Source of the DNA: Porticoccus litoralis
Lineage (GTDB): Bacteria > Pseudomonadota > Gammaproteobacteria > Pseudomonadales > Porticoccaceae
Assembly: GCF_030676955.1 (NCBI RefSeq)
Contig: NZ_JAUUUU010000001.1
Coordinates: 62,001 to 126,000, forward strand
Direction of reading: 5' to 3'
Length of the DNA stretch: 64,000 nt
Both the position numbers and the translations under genes were made by a program. The notes under the pieces are model-generated. The model did no database searches, was not told the origin of the DNA, and worked only from the letters and a program-made list of their open reading frames with translations. The first letter of the stretch is position 1. Every line of letters starts with the position of its first letter. Shown one piece after another: positions 52,629-62,791 of the stretch.

Positions 52629-53918
52629 TTAGACCTCACCTTTTTCAAAATCGTATTCATTCAGCATTGCCAGTGTCTCGGTAATGCTCATTGTTTGTTG
52701 GGGTTTATCTTCACGCAAAAATTTCACGGACACTTTGCCACTGGCAGCTTCATCTTCGCCGAGAATCAGCGCTATCTGTGCACCACAGCGGTCTGCTTTT
52801 TTCATCTGGCTCTTGAAACTGCCACCACCACAGTGGTTTAGAACGCGCAATTGCGGACACTGACTTCGCAAGGTTTCACCCAGCTGCAAAGCCTGAACCT
52901 GAACATCACCCGCTGCCAGCAGGTAGACGTCAACTTGCCGGGCGATACTATCCGGTACCACACCAGCGGCGTCAAGCAGCAATACCAAACGCTCAACGCC
53001 CATGGCAAAACCGACCGCCGGTGTATGTTTTCCACCCAGCTGCTCTACCAGACCATCATAACGTCCACCTGCACAGACTGTACCCTGAGCTCCCAGCGCA
53101 TTGGTTACCCATTCGAAGACCGTCTTACCGTAATAGTCCAGTCCTCTGACCAGTCTCGGGTTCACCCGGTAGGGAACACCGGCCCCATCCAGTAGGCACA
53201 GCAGCTGCTCAAAATGTTGACGCGATTCGTCCTCGAGAAAATCCGCCAACTGTGGAGCACCATCCAGCAGTTTTTGAGTCTCGGGATTTTTGCTATCGAG
53301 GATTCTCATGGGGTTACTATACAAGCGCCTCTGACTGTCTTCATCGAGCAGCTCTTTGCGAGATTCCAGAAACTCTACCAACGCATCCCGATAGCGACCG
53401 CGGGATTCCACGGTGCCAAGTGAATTCACTTCCAACGTCACCACCTGATCAATACCGAGCTGCTGCCACAACCGCCAGATCATGACCAATTGCTCGGCGT
53501 CGATATCCGGACCTTCCAGCCCGAATACCTCAATACCAATTTGATGGAACTGACGCAGGCGACCTTTTTGCGGGCGCTCATATCGGAACATGGGTCCCTG
53601 ATACCAAAGTCTTTGTACTTGATTGAAGGTCAGCCCATGCTGTTCACAGGCGCGGACACAACCTGCTGTACCCTCCGGTCGCAGGGTAACGCTGTCGCCG
53701 TTGCGGTCGTCAAAGGTATACATTTCTTTTTCAACGATATCGGTTACTTCACCGATAGAGCGTTTGAACAACTCAGTGGGCTCGAGAATGGGAAAACGGA
53801 TTTCCCGGTAGCCATACCTGGCTAACAATTCCGAAACGGTTTTTTCCAGATACTGCCAAACGGGCGACTCATCGGGCAGAAGATCATTCATCCCCCGGAT
53901 GGATTGAATTTTTTTCAT
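52629..53918 (-). CDS. hisS: Histidyl-tRNA synthetase
   Basis: A 429-residue class II synthetase. Motif 2 (MFRYERPQKGRLRQFHQIGIE) and the HisRS signatures RGLDYYGKTVFEW and CAGGRYDGL are present. The N-terminus is KKIQSIRGMNDLLP. Its ATG overlaps the ispG stop by one base. Confidence 0.96.
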   Translation of the reverse strand: MKKIQSIRGMNDLLPDESPVWQYLEKTVSELLARYGYREIRFPILEPTELFKRSIGEVTDIVEKEMYTFDDRNGDSVTLRPEGTAGCVRACEQHGLTFNQVQRLWYQGPMFRYERPQKGRLRQFHQIGIEVFGLEGPDIDAEQLVMIWRLWQQLGIDQVVTLEVNSLGTVESRGRYRDALVEFLESRKELLDEDSQRRLYSNPMRILDSKNPETQKLLDGAPQLADFLEDESRQHFEQLLCLLDGAGVPYRVNPRLVRGLDYYGKTVFEWVTNALGAQGTVCAGGRYDGLVEQLGGKHTPAVGFAMGVERLVLLLDAAGVVPDSIARQVDVYLLAAGDVQVQALQLGETLRSQCPQLRVLNHCGGGSFKSQMKKADRCGAQIALILGEDEAASGKVSVKFLREDKPQQTMSITETLAMLNEYDFEKGEV

Positions 53919-55030
53919 CAGGACTTCGCTATCAGATTTTCTTGTTGTGCTGCTTTCTGGCTGGCTTTGGTGCGAATCAATTGCTCGAGTTCATCCACCA
54001 GGTTTTCCTGCCCCAGCTTCTGGCTGGGCTGACCATCGATATACACCAGATTGTTTGGTGTGCCACCAGTGAGGCCCAGATCCACTTCCTTGGCTTCCCC
54101 AGGACCATTGACGATACAGCCAATGACAGCAACATCTATCGGCGTGGTGATATCTTCCAACCTGGTTTCCAGCTCGTTCATGGTTTTAATGACATCAAAA
54201 TTCTGCCTGGAACAACTGGGACAAGCGATAAAATTGACTCCCTTGCTGCGCAGCTTGAGGCTCTTCAGCATATCCCAGCCGACTTTAACCTCTTCCACGG
54301 GATCAGCGGCAAGGGAAACGCGAATTGTGTCCCCAATGCCATCCATCAACAGTAAACCGAGACCGATGGAAGATTTTACCGTACCACCTCGCAAGCCCCC
54401 AGCTTCGGTTATCCCCAAGTGCAACGGGTTGTCTATCTGGGTGGCTATTTTGCGGTAGGCTGCGACGGCCATAAAAATATCCGACGCTTTTAAACTCAAT
54501 TTAAAGTTGTTGAAATTCAGGCTGTCGAGAATCTCCACATGTCGCATGGCGGATTCCACCAGAGCGTCCGGGGTTGGCTCACCGTATTTCTTTTGTAGAT
54601 CTTTCTCCAGTGACCCGGCATTCACCCCGATACGTATCGGAATATTGAGGTCACGGGCCTTATCAACCACGGCCTGGATACGCTTTTCCCTGCCGATATT
54701 TCCCGGGTTGATGCGCAGACAATCAACGCCCAGATCCGCGACCCGCAAAGCAATTCGATAGTCAAAATGAATGTCTGCCACCAGGGGCACTGACACCTGC
54801 TGACGAATCAGGCCAAACGCTTCGGCGGCCTCCATACTGGGTACAGAAACGCGCACAATATCCGCACCTGCAGCTTCGAGGCGTAAAATCTGTGCGACGG
54901 TCGCGGCCACATCGGTCGTTTCCGTATTGGTCATGCTCTGTATGGAAATGGGCGCATCGCCACCCACAGGAACGTTGCCTACCATGATCTGGCGGGACTG
55001 CCTGCGGACTATCGGGGATTCAAAATGCAT
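53918..55030 (-). CDS. ispG: 4-hydroxy-3-methylbut-2-enyl diphosphate synthase IspG
   Basis: A 370-residue [4Fe-4S] enzyme of the MEP isoprenoid pathway. The TIM-barrel part has IQSMTNTETTDVAAT and RINPGNIG; the cluster ligands are in CPSCSRQ and GCIVNGPGEAKE. It lies between rodZ (10 bp) and hisS (overlapping). Confidence 0.96.
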   Translation of the reverse strand: MHFESPIVRRQSRQIMVGNVPVGGDAPISIQSMTNTETTDVAATVAQILRLEAAGADIVRVSVPSMEAAEAFGLIRQQVSVPLVADIHFDYRIALRVADLGVDCLRINPGNIGREKRIQAVVDKARDLNIPIRIGVNAGSLEKDLQKKYGEPTPDALVESAMRHVEILDSLNFNNFKLSLKASDIFMAVAAYRKIATQIDNPLHLGITEAGGLRGGTVKSSIGLGLLLMDGIGDTIRVSLAADPVEEVKVGWDMLKSLKLRSKGVNFIACPSCSRQNFDVIKTMNELETRLEDITTPIDVAVIGCIVNGPGEAKEVDLGLTGGTPNNLVYIDGQPSQKLGQENLVDELEQLIRTKASQKAAQQENLIAKS

Positions 55031-55040
55031 GGACTGTCTA

Positions 55041-55886
55041 CTACTCCGAGGTCAAATCATCACCGATCTTTAGTGTTGTCGTATTATCGTTGGCAATGGT
55101 GGCAACGGTGATCGGCTCACCGGCATACATAATTTCTATACCTGGGGCATAGCCCAATATTACGGTAAACGGCGCCAGGCCATTCACATCCAGTTCGGTA
55201 CCCGAAGATTTCAAATCGGCAACCAGCATGCCACCTTCGGCATCAAAGACTTCAACCCAGCTTTGCTGAACCACACGGATATAAAGATTGCGAATACCAT
55301 CATCACCACCCTCCTCTGCCACCGCCCGGACCGTAGGATTCGGCTCCTCATAGGTTTGCACATTGTTACTGCTGAGATTCGGCAACTGCTTCATTTCAAG
55401 TTGTGGTTGTATGGTGACAGCAGATTTTTCCACTTGTGGAAGGTTGATGGTTTCATCGGTCTGCATCGCCCACACAAATACAGCGGCAACCACCAACAAA
55501 ATCAGAATCAACGGTACCACCAAGAAACTCAGACGAAATTTAAACTTCTTTCTCGGGGCAGCCGGAAGTATAAGTGAGGGTGAATGATCCTTGATGCCCC
55601 GGGCGGCCAACTGCTGCTCAACGGCTTGTAGCGCCGGTTCTTCCGGTAGTTCAAGCAATGCACAGTAACGACGCACATAACCCCTGACATACACCGGCCC
55701 GGGCAGGCGCTCGTAGTCGTCCGTTTCAATGGCGTTCAAAACTCTGGCCGGCAACCCCAACTGGGGTACAAGATCATCAATTCCTAGGCCTTTTTCCTTT
55801 CTGGCTCTACGGAGCTGCTCGCCCGGAGACACCTCCATTGCCGGGGCTGTGTCTGTCTGCTTTTTTGCTTCAGTCTTGTTTGTCAT
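55041..55886 (-). CDS. rodZ: Cytoskeletal protein RodZ
   Basis: A 281-residue bitopic protein that links MreB to the elongasome. The helix-turn-helix domain covers about 20-85 (GEQLRRARKEKGLGIDDLV, YVRGYVRRYCALLELP). A membrane helix lies near 118-142 after a basic KKFKFR. The periplasmic part ends with the DUF4115 domain (WVEVFDAEGGMLVADLK). The start overlaps pilF by 17 bp. Confidence 0.93.
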   Translation of the reverse strand: MTNKTEAKKQTDTAPAMEVSPGEQLRRARKEKGLGIDDLVPQLGLPARVLNAIETDDYERLPGPVYVRGYVRRYCALLELPEEPALQAVEQQLAARGIKDHSPSLILPAAPRKKFKFRLSFLVVPLILILLVVAAVFVWAMQTDETINLPQVEKSAVTIQPQLEMKQLPNLSSNNVQTYEEPNPTVRAVAEEGGDDGIRNLYIRVVQQSWVEVFDAEGGMLVADLKSSGTELDVNGLAPFTVILGYAPGIEIMYAGEPITVATIANDNTTTLKIGDDLTSE

Positions 55887-56667
55887 TTTGTAGCCAGTTC
55901 AGGTATTCCTGGTTTTCCCGAGAATCGGGAAACAGATTTTTCAGTGCCAGTCCCTGACTCGCTTCCGCATCTCGATTTCCAAGTCGATTTTCCAGTTTTA
56001 CTCCCAACCACAAACCCCTGGGCGTCGGTCTCCGCCGAGCATCATTATATTTTTCCAACAGTTGCTTGGCGCGTTGATAATCCGCGCGCGTATAAGCGAT
56101 CTCTGCCAACTCCAGATAGGGTTGGGACATCTGCGGCGCCAGCACGACGGCCTTTTGCAGAGCTTCTTCCCCTTCCGTTAGTTTGTTGAGCTTGATTGCC
56201 GTGACACCAGCCTTATAGAAAATTTCACCGCGTTTAGGGTAGGCCAGATCTTCAGAGCCTTTAACAAACTGTTGGTATGCTTCCTCATAACGCTCTTGGC
56301 GCAGCAGGAACATGCCGTAATTGTTGCGGCTACGGGTAAAGCCTGGGTCGTAACTTAGAGCTTTTTTATAGTGGGATTCCGCCTCAGCCAGCTCCATTTC
56401 CTGCTGATACAACAGGGCCCATACGTCATGCACCTCGGGTGAACGACTGTTGATTCGCATCGCTTTCTCAAGATGCTCTCGGGCGCGTTCCCGATCACCC
56501 TGGGTCATGTATCCCAGGGCCAGTTGCAAGCGTGTCTCTAAGGCCTTTTCAGTATCGGGGCTCACACTCGGTGCACCGTTCACCGTCGTGGACGATGTGG
56601 TGCAGCCCTGTATCATTGCCATCGAAAATACGGCCACGATGACTGTGACTATGGTTCTGAGCTTCAT
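55870..56667 (-). CDS. pilF: Type IV pilus lipoprotein PilF/PilW
   Basis: A 265-residue outer-membrane lipoprotein needed for PilQ secretin assembly. ATG 56667 with AAGGA upstream begins a signal peptide whose lipobox is IQGC. Several TPR units follow (RAREHLEKAMRINSRSPEV, AESHYKKALSYDPGF). The rlmN-pilF-rodZ-ispG order is typical of pseudomonads. With pilZ it supports a type IV pilus. Confidence 0.92.
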   Translation of the reverse strand: MKLRTIVTVIVAVFSMAMIQGCTTSSTTVNGAPSVSPDTEKALETRLQLALGYMTQGDRERAREHLEKAMRINSRSPEVHDVWALLYQQEMELAEAESHYKKALSYDPGFTRSRNNYGMFLLRQERYEEAYQQFVKGSEDLAYPKRGEIFYKAGVTAIKLNKLTEGEEALQKAVVLAPQMSQPYLELAEIAYTRADYQRAKQLLEKYNDARRRPTPRGLWLGVKLENRLGNRDAEASQGLALKNLFPDSRENQEYLNWLQNDKQD

Positions 56668-56700
56668 GCGTCCTTCACCCCTGGATTGCATTGTTATCCA

Positions 56701-57864
56701 TTACCCCACAAACCTGACTGGCGACTCCACCACCTGGTTCTGGTAACGCTCGCTGCGACGTGTCTTGTCATTCACTGTACCCGCCAATTGACCACAGGCT
56801 GCCGCGATGTCATCACCACGGGTTGTTCTCACGGTGACGATATGCCCTTCCTTGTAGAGGATGTCCCGAAAGCGATTCAGGGCAGTGTTTGTAACTTTTT
56901 TGTAATCAGACTGTGCAAACGGGTTGAATGGAATCAGGTTGATCTTACAAGGTAAATCCTTGAGCAGTTTGGCCAACTGTTTTGCGTGCTCATCACGATC
57001 ATTAACATGGTCAATCAACGTGTACTCCACCGTAATTTTACGGTGGGTATCAGGCATTTTTTCCAGATACCGACGCGCCGAATCCAGCAGCATGGCTATG
57101 GGGTATTTGCGATTGATAGGCACCAGCTCGTTGCGCAACTCGTCATTTGGCGCATGCAGCGAAATGGCCAGAGAAACGTCTGAAACCTCACCCAGCCGGT
57201 CAATGGCGGGGACAACCCCCGACGTGCTCAAGGTCACCCGGCGCTTGGAAAGACCATAGGCACAGTCGTGGAGCATCAGGGACATGGCGTCCACCACATT
57301 ATCAAAGTTCAGTAGAGGCTCACCCATGCCCATCATCACTACATTGCTGACTACGCGGTCAGCTCCGACGGTCAGAGAGTCAAAGGATTTTGCTGCAATC
57401 CAAACCTGGCCAATGATCTCCGCCGCGGTCAGGTCACGATTAAACCCTTGCTTCCCCGTGGCGCAGAAGCTGCAGTCGAGGGAGCAGCCAACCTGCGAGG
57501 AAACACACAATGTGCCGCGATCTTTTTCCGGAATAAATACTGTTTCAATACAGCTACCACCCGCCACACGAATCAGCCATTTCCGTGTTCCATCCGCTGA
57601 ATCATGCTGGGAGACCACCTCTGGTGCGCGGATTTCAGCCACAATTTTCAAGCGTTCACGAAGGGCCTTTGAAAGATTTGTCATCTGCTCAAAGTCATCA
57701 ACACCAAGCTGGTGAATCCACTTCAAAACCTGTGTGGCACGAAAAGGTTTTTCGCCCAGAGAGGCAAAAAATTCCACCAGTTTTTCAGCAGAAAGCCCCA
57801 GCAGGTTTATTTTCTCCTCCTGGGGCTCTACTGTCTGGTTGATGTCAGTGTTCAATGCTGTCAT
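56701..57864 (-). CDS. rlmN: Dual-specificity RNA methyltransferase RlmN
   Basis: A radical-SAM enzyme that methylates A2503 of 23S rRNA and A37 of tRNAs. The cluster motif CSLDCSFCATGKQGF is present. The second catalytic Cys lies in the C-terminal RTTRGDDIAAACGQL. ATG 57864 is chosen over a TTG one codon upstream, giving 387 residues. It is 34 bp from pilF and 37 bp from ndk. Confidence 0.96.
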   Translation of the reverse strand: MTALNTDINQTVEPQEEKINLLGLSAEKLVEFFASLGEKPFRATQVLKWIHQLGVDDFEQMTNLSKALRERLKIVAEIRAPEVVSQHDSADGTRKWLIRVAGGSCIETVFIPEKDRGTLCVSSQVGCSLDCSFCATGKQGFNRDLTAAEIIGQVWIAAKSFDSLTVGADRVVSNVVMMGMGEPLLNFDNVVDAMSLMLHDCAYGLSKRRVTLSTSGVVPAIDRLGEVSDVSLAISLHAPNDELRNELVPINRKYPIAMLLDSARRYLEKMPDTHRKITVEYTLIDHVNDRDEHAKQLAKLLKDLPCKINLIPFNPFAQSDYKKVTNTALNRFRDILYKEGHIVTVRTTRGDDIAAACGQLAGTVNDKTRRSERYQNQVVESPVRFVG

Positions 57865-57901
57865 CAATTATCCTGCCTTTCGGCATAGGGTTGGGCATCA
57901 A

Positions 57902-58327
57902 TTATCTGGGACAAATTTCATCTTCTGCAAAGAAGTAAGCCACTTCACGAGCAGCGGAAGTTGTCGAGTCAGAACCATGGACAGCGTTGGCGTCAATGGA
58001 TTCCGCAAAATCTGCACGAATAGTGCCAGCATCGGCTTCCTTGGGGTTGGTTGCACCCATCAATTCACGATTCAGGGCAACAGCATTTTCACCTTCCAGT
58101 ACCTGAACGACTACCGGGCCGGATGTCATGAAGCCAACCAGGTCGGCAAAGAAAGGACGTTCTTTGTGTTCAGCATAAAAACCGCCCGCTTTCTCCTTGG
58201 AGAGGTGCAGCATTTTTGCTGCGACGATTTTCAAACCCGCATTTTCAAAACGGCTGTAGATTTGGCCGATTACATTCTTTGCCACTGCATCGGGTTTGAT
58301 AATAGAAAGGGTACGTTCAATAGCCAT
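57902..58327 (-). CDS. ndk: Nucleoside diphosphate kinase
   Basis: A 141-residue NDP kinase. ATG 58327 gives MAIERTLSIIKPDAVAKN, preceded by GGAGACC. The phospho-histidine lies in NAVHGSDS. A 24-residue extension upstream is rejected. Confidence 0.96.
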   Translation of the reverse strand: MAIERTLSIIKPDAVAKNVIGQIYSRFENAGLKIVAAKMLHLSKEKAGGFYAEHKERPFFADLVGFMTSGPVVVQVLEGENAVALNRELMGATNPKEADAGTIRADFAESIDANAVHGSDSTTSAAREVAYFFAEDEICPR

Positions 58328-58471
58328 TAATGGTCTCCAGGGGGGATATTTGTAAAACCTGGCGAGCCCTGCTGCACCCAGCTCGGCCCGCCGCTTCAAA
58401 AGGGGGGCATTTTACTCTTCGATACAAGGGGTTACAAGGAATTCTCAAGGCCGTTTCCTGACCACTCATGT

Positions 58472-60316
58472 TCAGGCAGCTAACAATTTTGTAAAGCGAT
58501 CACAGGGCACGGGCATACTGAAATGCGAGCCCTGATAGGAATGACAACCCAGCTCACGCAGGATGTCCAAGGCTTCCTGACTTTCCACACCTTCTGCTGT
58601 GACCTTTAGCCCATATTGTTTGGAAACTGCCATGATCGCTTCCACGATGCCACGGCTTTCCGAATCGCGATGGATATTGCGGATAAACTCACGATCAATC
58701 TTGAGCTGGTCGAAGGGCAGTCGCTTCAGGTAGATCATCGATGAATACCCGATACCAAAATCGTCGATGGAAAACATCGCTCCCAAGGCCTTGATGGCTT
58801 CCATTTTTTTAATGGCATCATCGACGTCTTCGATCACCAGGCTTTCAGTCACCTCGAAGTTCAGGAAGCTCGGGTCGATGTTGTAGCTCTTCATACTGTG
58901 CTGGACAATATCGAGCAACTGGGGATCACGGAACTGGCGCGGGCTGATATTGATACCAAGACGCATATGATCCTGCCAGATACCCATGTCGATAAAATTA
59001 CGCAAATATTCACAGGACGTTCGAATCACCCAGCGCCCGACATCGACGATCAGCCCCGATGACTCCAGCACCGGAATAAACTCCGAAGGCATATTGGTCA
59101 CTTTGTCTGCGTTCATCCAGCGCAGCAATGCCTCACCACCCAACAATTCACCGGTTTCAACAGATATTTGTGGCTGGATGTACAGGACAAACTCATGGTT
59201 ATCCATGGCTTTTCGTAACCGCGTGTTCATACCAATCTGGCGCTGGGCTTTTTGAGTAATGCTGGGGTCAAAAAACGCAATACTGTTGCGGCCTTTTCGC
59301 TTCGCCTCATACATGGCGGTATCCGCATACTGCAACACACGGTCTGCTCTCAGGTCAGCATCGGTCAATAAGGCAATACCAATACTCGCGGTGAGAATAA
59401 CCTCGTGACCATCGAGAAATATCGGACTGGCTACGGCCTCGCCCAGTTTTTCTGCAATCGCCTGGGCACTCCAGGCTGCTTTCGAGGGGTCGTCCGCCAG
59501 TTCGGGAATGAAAAGGACGAACTCATCGCCACTCATCCTGGCAAGCATGTTGTCCCCGGACACCAGGCTGACGAGTGCCTGGCCAATTTTCTTGATGACC
59601 TGGTCTCCAACGTTGTGCCCCCAGGAATCATTGATATCCTTGAAGTGGTCGAGATCCAGCATCATGACAGCGGCGCAAACTGGACCGCCTTGATGGATTT
59701 CCAGAAAATCTGCCAGCGATTCGGCCAACATTTGGCGATTCGGGAGACTGGTCAAGCCGTCAAAATAGTGCTTTTGCCCATCATCAGCACGTCGCTCGGC
59801 GACTCGGCGCTCAGAAACCACTCTGCCACTGTCATCAACAATCAGCTCGGGATTACCCACACTAGTGACAGCCGACTCGTCCATTGGCTCCCAGCTATCT
59901 GACAATGCGTCAAGGCCAGATTGACCACTATTTGTAGGTTTGCTGTGATAGCCCTCAGCTCCGGAAGCGGCCGCCTTGTCCTGCTCGCTTTTCAGCATGA
60001 CGACCATTTCTTTGCCGTCTTCTGTTACGTACACGACTTCAACATGAATGGGGGCTCCCTGACCGGGACAGGTCCAGGATAGCGTTTTCTGTTTGCCCAT
60101 TTGGGCTTTTTTGAGTTGTAACTTCAGGTCAACCAGTGCAGAAGATTCATCACCGTTGATTTTATCAACGGAGGCACCGATCAGTTGCTTGAGCTCACAC
60201 TCCAACAACCTCAGGGCATTCTGATTGGCGTCGACACAGACGCCGTAGGCAAAGAAAAGGGTGCCATAGGGTACCGATTCAACCAGTACTTTATAAAGCT
60301 CTTCTTTAGAGCTCAT
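58472..60316 (-). CDS. PAS-GGDEF-EAL cyclic-di-GMP protein
   Basis: A 614-residue soluble signalling protein. A PAS-like domain covers about 1-115. The GGDEF domain (about 185-350) has RMSGDEFVLF, so the active loop is SGDEF, a variant that can remain active in other proteins. The EAL domain (about 365-610) has LLGGEALLRW, DDFGIGYSSM and LKIDREFI, which keep the usual metal ligands and base. It may therefore be a phosphodiesterase, perhaps with a regulatory GGDEF. It lies between iscX and ndk. Confidence 0.92.
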   Translation of the reverse strand: MSSKEELYKVLVESVPYGTLFFAYGVCVDANQNALRLLECELKQLIGASVDKINGDESSALVDLKLQLKKAQMGKQKTLSWTCPGQGAPIHVEVVYVTEDGKEMVVMLKSEQDKAAASGAEGYHSKPTNSGQSGLDALSDSWEPMDESAVTSVGNPELIVDDSGRVVSERRVAERRADDGQKHYFDGLTSLPNRQMLAESLADFLEIHQGGPVCAAVMMLDLDHFKDINDSWGHNVGDQVIKKIGQALVSLVSGDNMLARMSGDEFVLFIPELADDPSKAAWSAQAIAEKLGEAVASPIFLDGHEVILTASIGIALLTDADLRADRVLQYADTAMYEAKRKGRNSIAFFDPSITQKAQRQIGMNTRLRKAMDNHEFVLYIQPQISVETGELLGGEALLRWMNADKVTNMPSEFIPVLESSGLIVDVGRWVIRTSCEYLRNFIDMGIWQDHMRLGINISPRQFRDPQLLDIVQHSMKSYNIDPSFLNFEVTESLVIEDVDDAIKKMEAIKALGAMFSIDDFGIGYSSMIYLKRLPFDQLKIDREFIRNIHRDSESRGIVEAIMAVSKQYGLKVTAEGVESQEALDILRELGCHSYQGSHFSMPVPCDRFTKLLAA

Positions 60317-60354
60317 CTATACCCCTTAACCAACATCAAATTCTGCGGACCATT

Positions 60355-60555
60355 CTAATCGAGTTCATCAATCCATGCCATCTGGATCGCCTCTAGCACC
60401 TTTTCGCCACAACGCTGAGGATCATCATCAAAATCTTCCAGGGAGAGAACCCAGTTTCTCAAATCCACAAAATTGACATACCGCGGATCAACATCCGGGT
60501 GTGATTCCGACAACTCGATTGCCAGATCCATTACATCGGTCCACTTCAGTGTCAT
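60355..60555 (-). CDS. iscX: Fe-S assembly protein IscX
   Basis: A 66-residue acidic protein starting MTLKWTDVMDLAIELSESHP, as in E. coli IscX, with VNFVDLRNWVLSLEDFDDDP. IscX modulates the IscS-frataxin interaction. A TTG two codons upstream is a less likely start. It ends the isc operon, 14 bp after fdx. Confidence 0.93.
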   Translation of the reverse strand: MTLKWTDVMDLAIELSESHPDVDPRYVNFVDLRNWVLSLEDFDDDPQRCGEKVLEAIQMAWIDELD

Positions 60556-60569
60556 GACCAATACTCCGA

Positions 60570-60908
60570 CTAGTGCTTTTCGGACACCATATTGATGGTG
60601 TATTTAGGTATTTCGACAATTAAATCCTGATCTTTAACAACCGCCTGGCAACTGAGCCGCGAATCCGGATCCACACCCCAGGCCTTGTCGAGGTAATCCT
60701 CTTCCAGCTCGTCCGCTTCCTCAAGGGAATCAAAGCCCTCCCGTACATAGACATGACAGGTTGTACAGGCACAGGACATTTCACAGGCATGTTCTATCTC
60801 AATATCATTGCGCAGTGCCGCTTCACAGATGCTTTCGCCAGGCTCGACCTCAATCACCGCCCCTTCCGGGCAGATGGTTTCGTGTGGGAGAAATACAACC
60901 TTGGTCAT
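60570..60908 (-). CDS. fdx: [2Fe-2S] ferredoxin of the Isc system
   Basis: A 112-residue adrenodoxin-type ferredoxin that supplies electrons for Fe-S assembly. Cluster Cys are in CEMSCACTTCHVYV and LSCQAV. ATG 60908 (MTKVVFLPHETICPEG) is chosen; a longer frame reaching 61145 lies inside hscA and is rejected. It is 1 bp from hscA. Confidence 0.95.
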   Translation of the reverse strand: MTKVVFLPHETICPEGAVIEVEPGESICEAALRNDIEIEHACEMSCACTTCHVYVREGFDSLEEADELEEDYLDKAWGVDPDSRLSCQAVVKDQDLIVEIPKYTINMVSEKH

Positions 60909-60909
60909 T

Positions 60910-62778
60910 TCAAAGGCCCTTATCAATCTCGTCGAGGCTGTGACCGGCCAACGCCTTTTTAATACTGGCATCCATGCGACGTGCCGCGAAATCCTCACTG
61001 GTTTTCGACACTGTCTCAATATGGCGGGCAATTTCACGGTGGTTGCTGCTCTCCCTGACGTTACGCAAATCGTCCAACGCCACTTCAAGGCAATGGTATT
61101 CCTTCTCATTAAGCAGGACTTTGCCATCCTGCGCCAATGCGGCACTGAGGTCTTCGTAGAGACGATCTGCTTCGACCTGCTGCTCTCTCAGGGCCCTCAA
61201 CTGCATATCATCCCGGGCATGGGTGTAGGACTCCCTCAACATCCGGGTCACTTCTTTGTCATTCAGGCCATAGGAGGGTTTGACCTCAACATGCGCCTCA
61301 ACACCACTGGTTAATTCCTTGGCGGACACATTCAGTAAGCCATCCGCGTCTACCTGGAATTTGACGCGAATCTTTGCTGCACCGGCCACCATAGGCGGGA
61401 TGCCTCGCAGTTCAAAACGTGCCAAGGAACGACAATCGCTGACCAGCTCCCGCTCCCCCTGCAGCACGTGGATAGCCATGGCTGTTTGCCCATCCTTAAA
61501 GGTGGTGAAATCCTGAGCCTTGGCAACCGGTATGGTGGTATTGCGATGGATGATTTTTTCCATCAGACCACCCATGGTTTCGAGACCCAGCGACAATGGA
61601 ATTACATCCAGCAACAACATTTCATCGCCGGGCTTATTGCCGACCAGCACATCAGCCTGAAGTGCGGCGCCGATGGCCACCACGCGGTCGGGGTCGATAT
61701 TGACCAGGGGCTCGCGTTTGAATGTCTCTTCAACCCGCTCGCGAACCCTCAACATACGTGTCGACCCACCGACCATAACGACAGCATCGATTTCATCACT
61801 ATCAAGCTCTGCATCCCTCAGGCTTCTCCGACAGGCTCGCAATGTTTTATCGATCAGGGGATCAACAAGGGTGTTCAGGGTGTGTCTGTCCAATGAACCT
61901 TGCCAGCCAAGCACATCCATCGCCACGCTTTCCTGCTCAGCCAAAGCTTCCTTGGCTTGGCGCGCAGCAGACATCAATTGTCTTTGTTGCTGCGGATCGA
62001 GATCGGAACCCAGCCCGGCCTGTTCGCAGCACCATTGGGCGATGGCACGATCAAAGTCATCACCACCGAGGGCTGAATCACCACCAGTGGCCAGAACTTC
62101 AAAGACACCGCGAGACAACCTCAGCAGGGAAATATCGAAGGTTCCACCGCCAAGGTCATAAACGGCTATTACCCCCTCCCCTCCCTGGTCGAGTCCGTAG
62201 GCAACGGCGGCAGCCGTGGGCTCACTCAACAGGCGCAGCACCTTGACTCCTGCCAGGGTTGCAGCATCTTTCGTGGCCTGACGCTGTGCTTCATCGAAAT
62301 AAGCGGGAACAGTTATCACCGCACCATCCAGAGGACCATCCAGGGCTGATTCCGCACGCTCTACAAGGGCTCGCAGAATTTCGGCAGAAGCCGCCACAGG
62401 GCTAATATCTCCAGCAGATGTTCTAAAGCTGGGCATGCCACTTTCACCTGACACAAACTGATAGGGCAACTGGTCTCCCAGGGTTTTGATATCTGTTGTA
62501 CCACGACCCATAAAGCGCTTAACGGAAATGAGAGTGTTGAGCGCATCACGACCCGCCCACTCGAGGGCCTCGTAACCAATAGAGATATTCTGGTCCGCCT
62601 CGTAATGGACCACTGAAGGCAGCAGGTGGCGGTCTTCGTTGTCAGGCAACGTTTCCGGCGTACCACTGCGAACAGTTGCCACCAGCGAGTTCGTAGTGCC
62701 CAGGTCAATGCCCACTGCTCTCCGGCGCTGATGCGGTTCCGGGGACTGACCGGGCTCAGATATCTGTAACAAAACCAC
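60910..62778 (-). CDS. hscA: Hsp70-type chaperone HscA
   Basis: A 622-residue Fe-S-specialised Hsp70 that releases clusters from IscU. The ATPase motif GIDLGTTNSLVATVRSG and the phosphate loops are present (YDLGGGTFDISLLRL). The substrate domain and lid follow. A GTG at 62778 aligns exactly with the start of E. coli HscA (MALLQISEPG). It lies 13 bp after hscB. Confidence 0.95.
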   Translation of the reverse strand: MVLLQISEPGQSPEPHQRRRAVGIDLGTTNSLVATVRSGTPETLPDNEDRHLLPSVVHYEADQNISIGYEALEWAGRDALNTLISVKRFMGRGTTDIKTLGDQLPYQFVSGESGMPSFRTSAGDISPVAASAEILRALVERAESALDGPLDGAVITVPAYFDEAQRQATKDAATLAGVKVLRLLSEPTAAAVAYGLDQGGEGVIAVYDLGGGTFDISLLRLSRGVFEVLATGGDSALGGDDFDRAIAQWCCEQAGLGSDLDPQQQRQLMSAARQAKEALAEQESVAMDVLGWQGSLDRHTLNTLVDPLIDKTLRACRRSLRDAELDSDEIDAVVMVGGSTRMLRVRERVEETFKREPLVNIDPDRVVAIGAALQADVLVGNKPGDEMLLLDVIPLSLGLETMGGLMEKIIHRNTTIPVAKAQDFTTFKDGQTAMAIHVLQGERELVSDCRSLARFELRGIPPMVAGAAKIRVKFQVDADGLLNVSAKELTSGVEAHVEVKPSYGLNDKEVTRMLRESYTHARDDMQLRALREQQVEADRLYEDLSAALAQDGKVLLNEKEYHCLEVALDDLRNVRESSNHREIARHIETVSKTSEDFAARRMDASIKKALAGHSLDEIDKGL

Positions 62779-62791
62779 TTGATGTAACCGC

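Noticed and set aside
60570..61145. 191-codon version of the ferredoxin
   Set aside because: The extra 79 residues lie inside hscA in another frame and are not ferredoxin-like; ATG 60908 matches the family.
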